Assembly: GCA_964539025.1 (NCBI GenBank) | Contig: CAZIFA010000003.1 | Coordinates: forward strand, 62,001 to 126,000 | DNA: 64,000 nucleotides | Direction: 5' to 3' | Source: Micavibrio_A sp964539025 | Lineage (GTDB): Bacteria; Pseudomonadota; Alphaproteobacteria; Micavibrionales; Micavibrionaceae | In this document: positions 40,201 through 49,006 of the stretch, in pieces | How the letters are laid out: each line of letters starts with the position of its first letter | Position numbering within the stretch: the stretch's first letter is position 1 | The notes under the pieces: generated by a model | What the model saw: the letters and a program-made list of their open reading frames with translations, nothing else | What the model was told of the DNA's origin: nothing | The model's database searches: none | Position numbers and translations under genes: made by a program

Positions 40201-40554
40201 ATGAGCATGCCATGGATATATAACGGCCTTACCCAAGGGCCCGTATTATCGGACTACCGTTGTCGCAAAGCCCTCGAAAGCGCTGAACTGCCCGCCGCAC
40301 TGGCAGCAAAATTCAACCCTGTTATATCCAAGGATGCCTTGCCCAAGGCCGCGGACGGCACGCTGGCCATTATAAGCATGAACGGCGGCGGCACACGTAA
40401 TCTGACAGCAAATGAGGTTGAACGGTTTCTAAAAACCGCCATGCGTGCGGTGGATCATAAAGACCACCAGATACCGGCACTCACGAGGGCCGCATATGAC
40501 ATGGCAATTTTAACGCCTGTCATGACCCCGCCAATAAGCACGCCGTCCTTCTAA
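40201..40554 (+). CDS. Unknown 117-aa protein
   Basis: This is a small soluble protein without recognised family: MSMPWIYNGLTQGPVLSDYR, a helix KALESAELPAALAAKF, then LAIISMNGGGTRNLTANEVE and a Pro/Thr-rich C-terminus. It follows the 350-aa gene by 14 bases on the same strand. Its stop is seven bases from the stop of convergent alaS. It is probably a real gene because it is positioned as an operon partner, but the evidence is limited. Confidence 0.6.
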   Translation: MSMPWIYNGLTQGPVLSDYRCRKALESAELPAALAAKFNPVISKDALPKAADGTLAIISMNGGGTRNLTANEVERFLKTAMRAVDHKDHQIPALTRAAYDMAILTPVMTPPISTPSF

Positions 40555-40560
40555 TCCGGA

Positions 40561-43296
40561 CTATTTTTTTGCCATATCTTTTTCGATAGCGGACACGGCG
40601 TCATTCGCCGCCGCGATGTTGGGCCCCCCGGCCTGCGCCATGTCGGGACGACCGCCGCCGCCGGAGCCACCCAGCGCAGCAGAGGCTACTTTTACCAGAT
40701 CAACCGCGCTGATTTTGGCGGTCAGGTCTTTGGTGACCGCGACAACGACAGAGGCTTTGCCCTCTTCCGTTGCGATCAACGCCACAACGCCAGAACCGAG
40801 TTTCTTGGTCATATCTTCGGCCATCGGTTTCAAATCTTTCGCCGGGAAGCCGGGCAGGATTTTGGCGAGGAATTTCACGCCCGCAACGGATTTGGCCTCC
40901 TCTGTTGATGTGGATTGCGTGGCATTCGTGCGGCGCAATTCGGAGATTTGTTTTTGCAGCGTTTTGTTGTGTGCGGATAAATCATTTTCGTCATCTTTCA
41001 AGGTAACGGAATCTATACCGCCGAGCGACTGCAGTTCAGCGCGCAAAGATGCGGTTTCAGTTTTGAGTTTTTCTATGCGATCCTGAGCACCTTGCGCCTG
41101 TGTGGCCAGATATTCATCGACGCGTGTCCCCGTTAAGGCCGTGACGCGGCGGATACCTGCGGAGACTGCGCCTTCGCTGATGATCTTGAACTTGCCGATA
41201 TCGCCTGTGCGTTTAACGTGTGTGCCGCCGCACAGTTCGACAGAGTACGGAATGTTAGAACCCGATGTGCGCGGCGTGCCCATGGAGACCACACGTACTT
41301 CGTCTTCGTATTTTTCGCCGAACAAGGCACGGGCGCCGGATTCACGGGCCTCGTCGAGCGGCATCACGCGGGTGATGACTTCGGTGTTGGCCTTGATTTG
41401 CGCATTCACCTGATCTTCAATGACGCGGAGTTGGTCTTGCGTGATTTGCACCGGTTGCGAAATGTCGAACCGCGTACGGCCTTCATCCTGCAACGATCCT
41501 TTTTGCGCGATGTGATCGCCGAGCGTCAGGCGCAGCGCTTCGTGCAGCAGGTGTGTAACAGAGTGGTTGGATTCAATATCGGCGCGGCGTTTTTGATCCA
41601 CGATAAGACGTACAGGTTCACCAACCTTATAAGGGCCCGCAATTACCTTACCCACATGAACCCAAAGTTTTCCGACCAATTTTTTAGTGTCGCTTACGGC
41701 AAACTCCCCACCGCCTGTTTCAAGATTTGTTAAAAGAATTTTCCCCTGATCACCAACCTGACCGCCCGATTCCGCATAGAACGGTGACTGATTGACGATG
41801 ATCATGCCTTCTTCGCCTGACTTCAACGCATCAACAATTTTTCCGTCTGACACAATAGCAAGAATCTTTCCTTCGGCATCCGTATCTTTGTAGCCCAGAA
41901 ACTCCGTCGGCCCGACTTTATCGAGCAATTCAAACCAGAGTTTGGATGTGCCGGCATCGCCGGAACCCGCCCATGATTTACGGGCGGTAGCTTTTTGTTG
42001 TTCCATAGCTTTTTCAAAGGCGTCCATATCGACTTCGAGGCCTTTGGTGCGCAAAGCGTCCGCCGTAAGGTCAACGGGGAATCCGTAAGTGTCATAGAGC
42101 TTAAATGCGACATCGCCGGAGAGCTTTTTGCCTTTGGGTAAGGATGCAGTTTCGTCGTCGAGCATTTTGAGGCCACGATCCAGCGTTTTCTTGAAACGGG
42201 TTTCTTCGTTTTTCAGGGTTTCGACGATCAGCGATTGTGCACGGACGAGTTCCGGATACGCCTCGCCCATCATCAACATCAAGGTCGGGAAGAGTTTGTA
42301 CATCAGTGGTTCTTGCGTACCCAGCAAGTGCGCGTGGCGCATACCGCGGCGCATAATGCGGCGGAGAACATAACCACGGCCTTCGTTGGATGGCATCACG
42401 CCATCGGCCAAAAGGAACGAGGAGCAGCGCAAGTGATCTGCGATAACCTTATGGCTTGGCGCTTGCGGTCCATCAGGATCAACGCCCGTCAAATCGGCAA
42501 CGTTTTCAATGATAGACCGTAAAAGATCTATGTCGAAAATAGTATCCACGCCTTGCAGGATAGTGGACATACGTTCGAGCCCCATGCCTGTGTCGATGGA
42601 GGGTTTTGGCAATGGTTTGCGGTTGTAACCGCCATTGCCGTCCGGTTCCTGTTCGTATTGCATGAACACGAGGTTCCAGAATTCAAGGAATCGGTCCCCG
42701 TCCTCATCTTTTGAGCCGGGTGGCCCGCCGAAAATATGTTCGCCACGATCAATGAAGATTTCCGAGCATGGGCCGCACGGGCCCGTGTCGCCCATCATCC
42801 AGAAATTGTCGTTCTTGCCGTCTTCTTTGTCGAAAATGCGGATGATTTTGGAATCGGAAAAACCCGCTACCTTCTTCCAGATATCGGCGGCCTGATCATC
42901 GGTATGGTGCACGGTCACGAGCAATTTGTCTTTGCTCATCCCGTAATTTTTGGTGACCAGTTCCCATGCAAAGGCAATGGCGTCTTCCTTGAAATAATCG
43001 CCGAAGGAAAAATTGCCGAGCATTTCAAAGAAGGTTGCGTGCCGCGCCGTATAGCCGACATTGTCGAGGTCGTTGTGTTTACCCCCGGCGCGCACGGATT
43101 TTTGCGCCGTGGTCGCACGGGTATAAATGCGTTTTTCCGCGCCGGTGAAAACGTTCTTGAATTGCACCATGCCCGAGTTGGCGAACATCAGAGTCGGGTC
43201 GTTTTGCGGCACAAGCGGCGAAGAGGCCACATGTTCGTGCCCCTTGCCGACGAAGTATTTGATAAATTCCGAACGGATATCGTTTACCGTTTTCAT
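40561..43296 (-). CDS. alaS: Alanyl-tRNA synthetase
   Basis: AlaRS charges tRNA-Ala and hydrolyses mischarged Ser/Gly-tRNA-Ala. The 911-residue protein is full length: class II core starting with VNDIRSEFIKYFVGKGHEH, motif 2 region YTARHATFFEMLGNFSFGDY, a GxMGDTGPCGPCSE loop (MMGDTGPCGPCSEIF), the editing domain with HSVTHLLHEAL and CGGTHVKRTGDIG (zinc-binding His/Cys), a coiled coil, and the C-Ala domain ending in the glycine-rich GGSGGGGRPDMAQAGG. It is transcribed towards the unknown pair; the membrane-protein gene upstream on the same strand ends 70 bases before its start. Confidence 0.97.
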   Translation of the reverse strand: MKTVNDIRSEFIKYFVGKGHEHVASSPLVPQNDPTLMFANSGMVQFKNVFTGAEKRIYTRATTAQKSVRAGGKHNDLDNVGYTARHATFFEMLGNFSFGDYFKEDAIAFAWELVTKNYGMSKDKLLVTVHHTDDQAADIWKKVAGFSDSKIIRIFDKEDGKNDNFWMMGDTGPCGPCSEIFIDRGEHIFGGPPGSKDEDGDRFLEFWNLVFMQYEQEPDGNGGYNRKPLPKPSIDTGMGLERMSTILQGVDTIFDIDLLRSIIENVADLTGVDPDGPQAPSHKVIADHLRCSSFLLADGVMPSNEGRGYVLRRIMRRGMRHAHLLGTQEPLMYKLFPTLMLMMGEAYPELVRAQSLIVETLKNEETRFKKTLDRGLKMLDDETASLPKGKKLSGDVAFKLYDTYGFPVDLTADALRTKGLEVDMDAFEKAMEQQKATARKSWAGSGDAGTSKLWFELLDKVGPTEFLGYKDTDAEGKILAIVSDGKIVDALKSGEEGMIIVNQSPFYAESGGQVGDQGKILLTNLETGGGEFAVSDTKKLVGKLWVHVGKVIAGPYKVGEPVRLIVDQKRRADIESNHSVTHLLHEALRLTLGDHIAQKGSLQDEGRTRFDISQPVQITQDQLRVIEDQVNAQIKANTEVITRVMPLDEARESGARALFGEKYEDEVRVVSMGTPRTSGSNIPYSVELCGGTHVKRTGDIGKFKIISEGAVSAGIRRVTALTGTRVDEYLATQAQGAQDRIEKLKTETASLRAELQSLGGIDSVTLKDDENDLSAHNKTLQKQISELRRTNATQSTSTEEAKSVAGVKFLAKILPGFPAKDLKPMAEDMTKKLGSGVVALIATEEGKASVVVAVTKDLTAKISAVDLVKVASAALGGSGGGGRPDMAQAGGPNIAAANDAVSAIEKDMAKK

Positions 43297-43366
43297 GACA
43301 CGACCCTTAACATTGATGAATTAAGGGCAGGATAGACGAAAAACGGGCTGATTTACAATGGGTTGT

Positions 43367-44353
43367 TTATGATCCCAAAATCAGGCGTCCGATACGGCCA
43401 TAAACCTTGTTATCGGGACGCTCCCATCCTTGTTCATGACGGGTTACACCGATATCCGTGGCTTTTTCACCCTTGCCGATAATGTTGTTCCAATAGGCGC
43501 TCATGCGTTCGCGCGTTGTGAAGGAACGTCCTGTTTTGCGGTCGGCAACGGGAACATCATGTTCGGCCAGCGTGACGGAGTGCGTTGTCAGATACATGGC
43601 TTCCGTCAAAAGCAGCGCGGCGGATTGCACTGGCTGGGTCGCCCAAAGAAAAGCATGGCCTAAATTCATACCGATATAACCAAGCCTTGCGAGCGGTGTA
43701 TTTGCGTCCTTGATACTAAAGAGCAAAGAATTTCCCAATGTTGTTATAGCCGGAATTATCCCGATTCCATTTTGATATTTATAAGAAGCATAGGCAGCCG
43801 CTGCCGCGCCAACCAAACCCGTAGACCACGCAAAAGCCCCTCGAAGGAATCTAATTTCCTTGTCTTTTTGCTTATCTTCATTTGTTTGCGGATTTGCTAT
43901 CGGCTGAGGCATGATAGCAAAGGCGCCTGTAGTTCCTGCTGCATGTGCCAACATAATCGCTGGCGGGAGATAATCTTTAATATCACCACTCGTGGCCCCC
44001 ATAATGGCCTGCTGCGCTGTCGACAAAAGACAAGATACAGATGCCACGGCTAGAACTTGGGTGTGATGTTTAAAAGTTGCGGATTCTCTGGCAAGAACGA
44101 ACGCTGCAATACCGACGCCCTGAGCCACTGTCATTGCAGGTCCCCACGCGAACACACTTGCACCGATGGCCAAAGCACTAACGCCAGCCATCGCGGTAGC
44201 GCGCACGGGATGCTGTTTAATATAGGGAAGAATATTTGCGTGCAAACGCCCGGTTCCAGCGCTAGGAGAATATCTCTTCGCTATTTCGTTCAGCGCTCCG
44301 ACATAACTGTCTTCGAACCTTTGCTTAGACGTGGTATGAACTTCATCTGACAT
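43367..44353 (-). CDS. Polytopic membrane protein, YgjV-like (uncertain)
   Basis: This 328-residue protein has a soluble N-terminus (1-50) and roughly seven hydrophobic segments, for example AGVSALAIGASVFAWGPAM, VLAVASVSCLLSTAQQAI, FAWSTGLVGAAAAAYASY and IGMNLGHAFLWATQPVQSAA. The spacing and small-residue-rich helices recall the YgjV inner-membrane family, but I am not sure of it. The C-terminus is soluble and charged (RHEQGWERPDNKVYGR). AAGGAG precedes the ATG. It is divergent from hisN with a 63-base gap. Confidence 0.68.
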   Translation of the reverse strand: MSDEVHTTSKQRFEDSYVGALNEIAKRYSPSAGTGRLHANILPYIKQHPVRATAMAGVSALAIGASVFAWGPAMTVAQGVGIAAFVLARESATFKHHTQVLAVASVSCLLSTAQQAIMGATSGDIKDYLPPAIMLAHAAGTTGAFAIMPQPIANPQTNEDKQKDKEIRFLRGAFAWSTGLVGAAAAAYASYKYQNGIGIIPAITTLGNSLLFSIKDANTPLARLGYIGMNLGHAFLWATQPVQSAALLLTEAMYLTTHSVTLAEHDVPVADRKTGRSFTTRERMSAYWNNIIGKGEKATDIGVTRHEQGWERPDNKVYGRIGRLILGS

Positions 44354-44416
44354 AGCGAACTCCTTAAATTATGCCCGCACAATATCAATTGTTATAGAAA
44401 ATACAAGAGCTAAAAA

Positions 44417-45175
44417 ATGACGGATTTTACTTTATTTGCCAATAAGTTAGCCGATGAATCCGGGAAGATTATTACCCGCTATTTCCGCGCGGATTTCGAG
44501 GTGGATACCAAAACCGACGCCTCCCCCGTCACCACCGCAGACAAGGGCGCGGAAGCGAAGCTGCGCGAAATCATCGAGCGCGAGCGGCCCAAGGACGGGA
44601 TTTTCGGCGAGGAATACGGCATCAAGGAAAGCAAGAACGGCTATGACTGGGTTCTGGACCCTATCGACGGAACAAAATCCTTCGTGATCGGACGCCCGAC
44701 ATTTGGAACATTGATTTCGCTGTGCAAGGACGGCGTGCCGATCCTTGGCATCATCGATCAACCGATAGCAAAGGAACGCTGGGTCGGCGTCAAAGGCGCG
44801 CCTACGATGTTTAATGGCAAGCCGGTGAAAACGCGGAGTTGTTCCGACCTGAGGCACGCAGTGGTGGGATCGACCGCGCCAGCGCAGCTCGCGGGACAAT
44901 GGCGAACGCTTGATCTGAATTGCGCCTACACGGTGTGGGGCGGCGATTGTTATTTTTACGGCTTGCTGGCCAATGGCGGACTGGACGCCGTGGCGGAGAC
45001 AATGCTCGCGCCATATGATTATCTCGCGCTAGTCCCCGTCGTCGAAGGCGCGGGCGGATTAATGTGCGATTGGGATGGCAATCCCCTCACCCTGTCCGGA
45101 CATGATAAAACGGGGCGCGTGCTTGCGGTTGGCGATCCGGCAAGAAAAGATGATTTCCTGACGTTGCTGCGTTAG
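44417..45175 (+). CDS. hisN: Inositol-monophosphatase-family histidinol-phosphatase
   Basis: The 252-residue enzyme has the metal-binding pattern of the IMPase family: GIFGEEYG (motif 1 Glu), DPIDGTKSFVIGRPTFGTLI (motif DPIDGT) and WGGDCYFYGLLANGGLDAV (third metal site). PTFGTLISLC and GGDCYFYGLLA favour the HisN-type histidinol-phosphatase subgroup over inositol phosphatase or CysQ, so it likely performs the penultimate histidine step. No other his gene is in the window. Its stop overlaps the convergent OmpW gene by four bases. Confidence 0.86.
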   Translation: MTDFTLFANKLADESGKIITRYFRADFEVDTKTDASPVTTADKGAEAKLREIIERERPKDGIFGEEYGIKESKNGYDWVLDPIDGTKSFVIGRPTFGTLISLCKDGVPILGIIDQPIAKERWVGVKGAPTMFNGKPVKTRSCSDLRHAVVGSTAPAQLAGQWRTLDLNCAYTVWGGDCYFYGLLANGGLDAVAETMLAPYDYLALVPVVEGAGGLMCDWDGNPLTLSGHDKTGRVLAVGDPARKDDFLTLLR

Positions 45176-45795
45176 AACCTGAACGAAATACCCGCGCCGA
45201 TAAGCCATGGATCAAGATCGACATCGGCCTTGATCGCGCCGTTGTTCAGACTGGCATCCACATCGAGAAAGATTTTTTTGACGTCGAGATTGAGACCCCA
45301 GTTTTCATTGATCCAGATATCGGTTCCTGCCTGAAGCGCCCAGCCGAATCCGTTATCAACATTCAAATCATGGAACCCGTGTCCGGATTTTTCGCCGTAG
45401 AAGATGGAATAATTTATCCCCGCGCCGACATACGGACTGAACGTATTATCGGGCGTGAAGTGGTATTGCAAAACCACCGTCGGCGGCAAAACCCACGTAT
45501 CGCCTAGATCAACATTGCCGGTATAGGTGAGTTTATGTTGCGCCGTTCCGGCAATGGCCTCAACGCCGATATGATCCGTGATGAAGTAGGTTAGATCAAG
45601 TTCGGGTGTGATGGCATTTCCGACATGCGCTTTCCCGCCAATATTCACCTTTGTGTCTTCATCCGGCACGACGCCAAGCGCGCGGGCGCGAATTTGAAAC
45701 CGTTCCTTGGCATCCCAGCCATCACCAAGATCACGAGCAATCGCAGGCATTGGCACCAGTGAACCCAGCAGCACGGCATATAAGATTTTTCGCAT
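45172..45795 (-). CDS. OmpW-family outer-membrane beta-barrel protein
   Basis: This 207-residue protein has a signal peptide (MRKILYAVLLGSLVPMPAIA) and an eight-strand barrel of the OmpW type: FQIRARALGVVPDED, PELDLTYFITDHIGVEAIAGT, VVLQYHFTPDNTFSPYVGAGINY, WGLNLDVKKIFL, and a C-terminal LIGAGISFRF ending in Phe for BAM recognition. OmpW proteins form narrow hydrophobic channels. Its gene overlaps the hisN stop by four bases. Confidence 0.9.
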   Translation of the reverse strand: MRKILYAVLLGSLVPMPAIARDLGDGWDAKERFQIRARALGVVPDEDTKVNIGGKAHVGNAITPELDLTYFITDHIGVEAIAGTAQHKLTYTGNVDLGDTWVLPPTVVLQYHFTPDNTFSPYVGAGINYSIFYGEKSGHGFHDLNVDNGFGWALQAGTDIWINENWGLNLDVKKIFLDVDASLNNGAIKADVDLDPWLIGAGISFRF

Positions 45796-45874
45796 GGTTG
45801 ATTCCCCCTACAGCACGAGTCTGAATCAGGGGATGAGACCTGTCGAGACGATCATACGGGACTATGCGTGGAGG

Positions 45875-47854
45875 TTATTCCGCGGCAGCGAACTTGACCG
45901 CGCCTTTATCAAGAGCGGCGTAGCGCGGCCATTTGGAATCTGCCAGCGCGGTCATCGATTCATTCGATTGATCAAAACGCATGCGATAAATCCAGTAATT
46001 GGCCAGAACGCGTTCAACATACGTGCGCGTTTCGGCATACGGAATGGTTTCGATGAAGATCAGAGGATCATCCATATTCGGACGTTCGGATTTCCATTTG
46101 GAAAGCGTGCCGGGGCCAGCGTTATATGCGATTGCAAGACTGAGCAGGTCTTGTCCGACGAGAGAATTGTTCAATAGATCTTCAACATATTTTTGGCCGA
46201 TATCGAGGCTGACTTCCGGCGTTTTAAGAAGATTTTTGCCTTCGCGGTCTACAAAGATATCGGTATCGGCAACATAGTTAGCCGTCGTCGGCATTAATTG
46301 CATCAGACCTGTTGCGCCCGAAGATTTGTTTTCAGCCGAAGCGTTGAAGCGCGATTCCTGACGGATGATCGCATGGATCAGTGCGCGGTCGATGCGGAAA
46401 CCCTGGTTCGGGCTCCACGGCATGGAAGGATAAAGCGCGGAATCATAACTATCTTTGCTCTTCACAGCGTGCGCGAGTTTCATGGTGAGCGATGGTAGTT
46501 TGCGATCATAAGTGTAAGCGAGCAGCGCTTTCTTGCGGCCCGCATCGCCCCTGACATAGAGTGCCTGAATTTCGGCTTCGGCCAGCGTGACTTCGCCAGC
46601 GGCCAGAAGTTTTTCAGCGCGTTGTCCGGCAACCGTGTTCAAAATTTCGCGCTCTTGCGATCCCGATAAATGCGGCGCGTCCCAGTTCAGATCAGATGAT
46701 TTACCCAGCGCGGCACCGGCCAGCAGACCGTAGAAGGTTTTCGGATATTCTGCTGCCTTTTTGAGCCATTGCGCTTCGCGGCGATCATTGCCCGCTTTTT
46801 CATGTGAGCGAGCGGCCCAGTAAGATGAGGCCGCAACCATCCAGCCCGTCGCATAGGGCGACGCGGCGGCGATTTCGAAAGATTGGGCCGCTTGCGCGTA
46901 CGACCCCTGCTGCCATTTGGCCAGACCATGGACCCAGCCCGCCAGCGGCGCCTTGCCGTGCGAACCGTTCAGAGCTTGACCTGAAAGTTTTTCAGCTTCA
47001 TCAACCTTGCCGGCATAAATATAGCCAGAGGCGATCATGGCGCGGATACGGTCTTTTTCAACCGAGTCCAGATAGGCAGTCGCGCCGGATTCATTGAAGA
47101 GGCGCAGAGCGGCAGACGGCTGGGATTTCTGAATTTGACGGCGGATCGAACTGATCATCGATTGGGCGGACGAATTCTGGACGCTTGTGCGTTTGATGGC
47201 TGGGCCATAAATCTTCGCTTCCATCCCGTGTTCGGTTAGTTCCTCAATCGAGGATGCGGCATAGGACGCTTTGGTCAGCTTGCCGTTATGACCGCTCGGC
47301 ACCCGGCCATTGGCCAGACGGGCGATGCGGGAAGCTTCGGGATGATCAGCATAGTTTTTCAGCCAGTCAGACAATTCGGCAAAACCGGCCTTGTAGGATT
47401 CATGTAGGTAACGCTGGGCCAAGACGTGACCCATCAGGGATTTGTCATCCAGACGGGCGATCAGCGTATCGGCATCCTTGATCGAACCTGCGGCCTGAAG
47501 ACGGAAGATGTCGCGGTAAAGGTCCATCTGCGGACCGCTGAACGAGGATTTATAAACGCCGTCCTCTTCTTCGGCCTTGGGCGCAGGAGCCGGAGTCGCC
47601 GCGCGAACCTTCGGAACAGTGTAGTTTGCCTGGATAACGGGGTTTTTCTGGATAAGCGCCGCCACGTCCGGTTTGTGAGGCGGTACAGGAACGGAAGACC
47701 CCGACACACCAACCAGAGAATAGGCGCTGACTAAAAGGGTCAAAGGACCTGCTAGAAGGAGGCAGGAAAGATGACCGGGTTTTGTCGGCGAAGCGGGTTT
47801 TTTAGTATTCAGGAATTGCAGGCCCGCGGCGGCAAATCCTTTTAATCGAGACAT
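45875..47854 (-). CDS. slt: Soluble lytic murein transglycosylase
   Basis: Slt cleaves peptidoglycan glycan strands to 1,6-anhydroMurNAc products in the periplasm. The 659-residue protein has a hydrophobic N-terminal anchor or signal (LSCLLLAGPLTLLVSAYSLVG), a Pro/Ala linker, a long alpha-superhelical U-domain (about 100-490), and a C-terminal catalytic domain with the catalytic Glu in HAIIRQESRFNASAENKSSG, ATGLMQLMPTTA and AYNAGPGTL. A TTGACG-17-TATCTA promoter lies upstream. No beta-lactamase or recycling gene adjoins. Confidence 0.92.
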   Translation of the reverse strand: MSRLKGFAAAGLQFLNTKKPASPTKPGHLSCLLLAGPLTLLVSAYSLVGVSGSSVPVPPHKPDVAALIQKNPVIQANYTVPKVRAATPAPAPKAEEEDGVYKSSFSGPQMDLYRDIFRLQAAGSIKDADTLIARLDDKSLMGHVLAQRYLHESYKAGFAELSDWLKNYADHPEASRIARLANGRVPSGHNGKLTKASYAASSIEELTEHGMEAKIYGPAIKRTSVQNSSAQSMISSIRRQIQKSQPSAALRLFNESGATAYLDSVEKDRIRAMIASGYIYAGKVDEAEKLSGQALNGSHGKAPLAGWVHGLAKWQQGSYAQAAQSFEIAAASPYATGWMVAASSYWAARSHEKAGNDRREAQWLKKAAEYPKTFYGLLAGAALGKSSDLNWDAPHLSGSQEREILNTVAGQRAEKLLAAGEVTLAEAEIQALYVRGDAGRKKALLAYTYDRKLPSLTMKLAHAVKSKDSYDSALYPSMPWSPNQGFRIDRALIHAIIRQESRFNASAENKSSGATGLMQLMPTTANYVADTDIFVDREGKNLLKTPEVSLDIGQKYVEDLLNNSLVGQDLLSLAIAYNAGPGTLSKWKSERPNMDDPLIFIETIPYAETRTYVERVLANYWIYRMRFDQSNESMTALADSKWPRYAALDKGAVKFAAAE

Positions 47855-47884
47855 TCTTAACTCTATCTTCAGATTTAGGCTGGT

Positions 47885-47913
47885 TAGATAGGCGGTTTTT
47901 CGCAGCGCGTCAA
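47885..47913 (-). promoter_or_regulatory. Promoter candidate for slt
   Basis: Minus strand: TTGACG (47913-47908), a 17-base spacer and TATCTA (47890-47885), about 31 bases before the ATG at 47854. Confidence 0.5.
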
Positions 47914-48009
47914 CTCGATTGAAAAATATATAATAAAATCAATATGTTATAATATGGCACGGACAAAAAGGTTAATGCCTGTCCTGCCCGTCAGGCCTTT
48001 AAAACGGGT

Positions 48010-48903
48010 TTAGCCGTCTGATCGTTCCATCGCGGATTTGAGCATCAGCATGTCCGCCCAGACCAAACCTTTCTGTGAGGGCGTACGTAAAAGATACGCC
48101 GGATGGTAGGTGGCAATGGCTGGTATCGGGGAAGCATCGGGCGCGATCCCTTCGACCAACGGACGGTAATCATGAAATTTTCCGCGCAGTTTGGAGATGC
48201 TCTCCCCGCTTCCGAGCAATCCTTTGGCGGAAACCCCACCACTTAAAATCAGGAATTGCGGTTTTACCAGCGCGATGTGGCGTTCGATGAACGGCAATGA
48301 GACATCGATCTCCGCCGGGCTCGGCGTTCTATTCCCCGGAGGGCGCCAGTTCAGGATATTTGAAATATAGACCGCCTTGGCCGGGTCTTCTTCGGTGCGG
48401 GAGAGACCGATATGTTTAAGGATCTTGTCCAAGAGCTGGCCGGACACGCCAACGAAGGGCTTGCCCTGTTTATCCTCATCAGCACCCGGCGCTTCGCCGA
48501 CGATCATGATCCGGGCCTTGGGATTACCGTCGGCAAAGACCATGTTGGTTGCGGTCTTGCGGATAGACAGCCCGTCGAACCCGGCGATTGCCGCTCGCAA
48601 TTCCTCAAGCGTGTTACAGGATTTGGCCAGTTTGGCGGCTTCCACCCTCGCCTGCGCCGTGCCCAGAAGATCGGAGCTGCTTTCGATGAGGGATGGAGGT
48701 AACACATTCTCCCCCCTTGGTCGCTGCACTCCCGTCCCCCCGTTTACGGGGGGATTAGAGGGGGGAGTGTCTGAAAACGATTTAATGACGCTCGCGACTG
48801 ATACGGTCCGGTCGACCGGATGATCGGCCAGAGCTTCGTCCGCCCCGACATCGATATGCCATTGCAGCGCGGCAATCAGTGGGTTTTGAGACGAGCGGAC
48901 CAT
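48010..48903 (-). CDS. Family 4-like uracil-DNA glycosylase with a repeat-encoded linker
   Basis: It excises uracil from DNA. The 297-residue protein has motif A MIVGEAPGADEDKQGKPFVG, NWRPPGNRTPSPAEI, FLILSGGVSAKGLLG and the C-terminal YHPAYLLR motif. The N-terminal helix ALQWHIDVGADEALADHPVD is typical of alphaproteobacterial members. The four Fe-S cysteines of classical family 4 enzymes are missing: only one Cys (AKSCNTLEEL) remains, with Trp and Ser at the usual middle positions, as I recall for many alphaproteobacterial homologues. Residues about 45-65 (TPPSNPPVNGGTGVQRPRGE) are encoded by a 59-bp palindromic repeat. CGGAGG precedes the ATG by five bases. Confidence 0.9.
   Translation of the reverse strand: MVRSSQNPLIAALQWHIDVGADEALADHPVDRTVSVASVIKSFSDTPPSNPPVNGGTGVQRPRGENVLPPSLIESSSDLLGTAQARVEAAKLAKSCNTLEELRAAIAGFDGLSIRKTATNMVFADGNPKARIMIVGEAPGADEDKQGKPFVGVSGQLLDKILKHIGLSRTEEDPAKAVYISNILNWRPPGNRTPSPAEIDVSLPFIERHIALVKPQFLILSGGVSAKGLLGSGESISKLRGKFHDYRPLVEGIAPDASPIPAIATYHPAYLLRTPSQKGLVWADMLMLKSAMERSDG
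48709..48767. repeat. 59-bp palindromic repeat inside the uracil-DNA glycosylase gene
   Basis: The outer arms CTCCCCCC (48709-48716) and GGGGGGAG (48760-48767) enclose an inner hairpin TCCCCCCG-TTTA-CGGGGGGA. The glycosylase frame is open throughout and the element falls in a predicted disordered linker. Confidence 0.85.
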
Positions 48904-48943
48904 TGGCCTCCGGGAATTGAAATGCTACTTATATATATGAGTG

Positions 48944-48971
48944 TTGTTCTAGACCTTTCTGCTACCATAAT
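48944..48971 (+). promoter_or_regulatory. Promoter candidate for the ETF-QO gene
   Basis: TTGTTC (48944-48949), a 16-base spacer and CATAAT (48966-48971), followed by AAGGAG 11 bases before the ATG at 49007. Confidence 0.45.
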
Positions 48972-49006
48972 CAAAGACCCTAAAGCCCCAAGGAGCCGTT
49001 TTCCCC

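Noticed and set aside
47940..48009. GC-rich hairpin downstream of the uracil-DNA glycosylase gene as a terminator
   Set aside because: The stem is only five base pairs with a large loop and the T-run is displaced; too weak to list.
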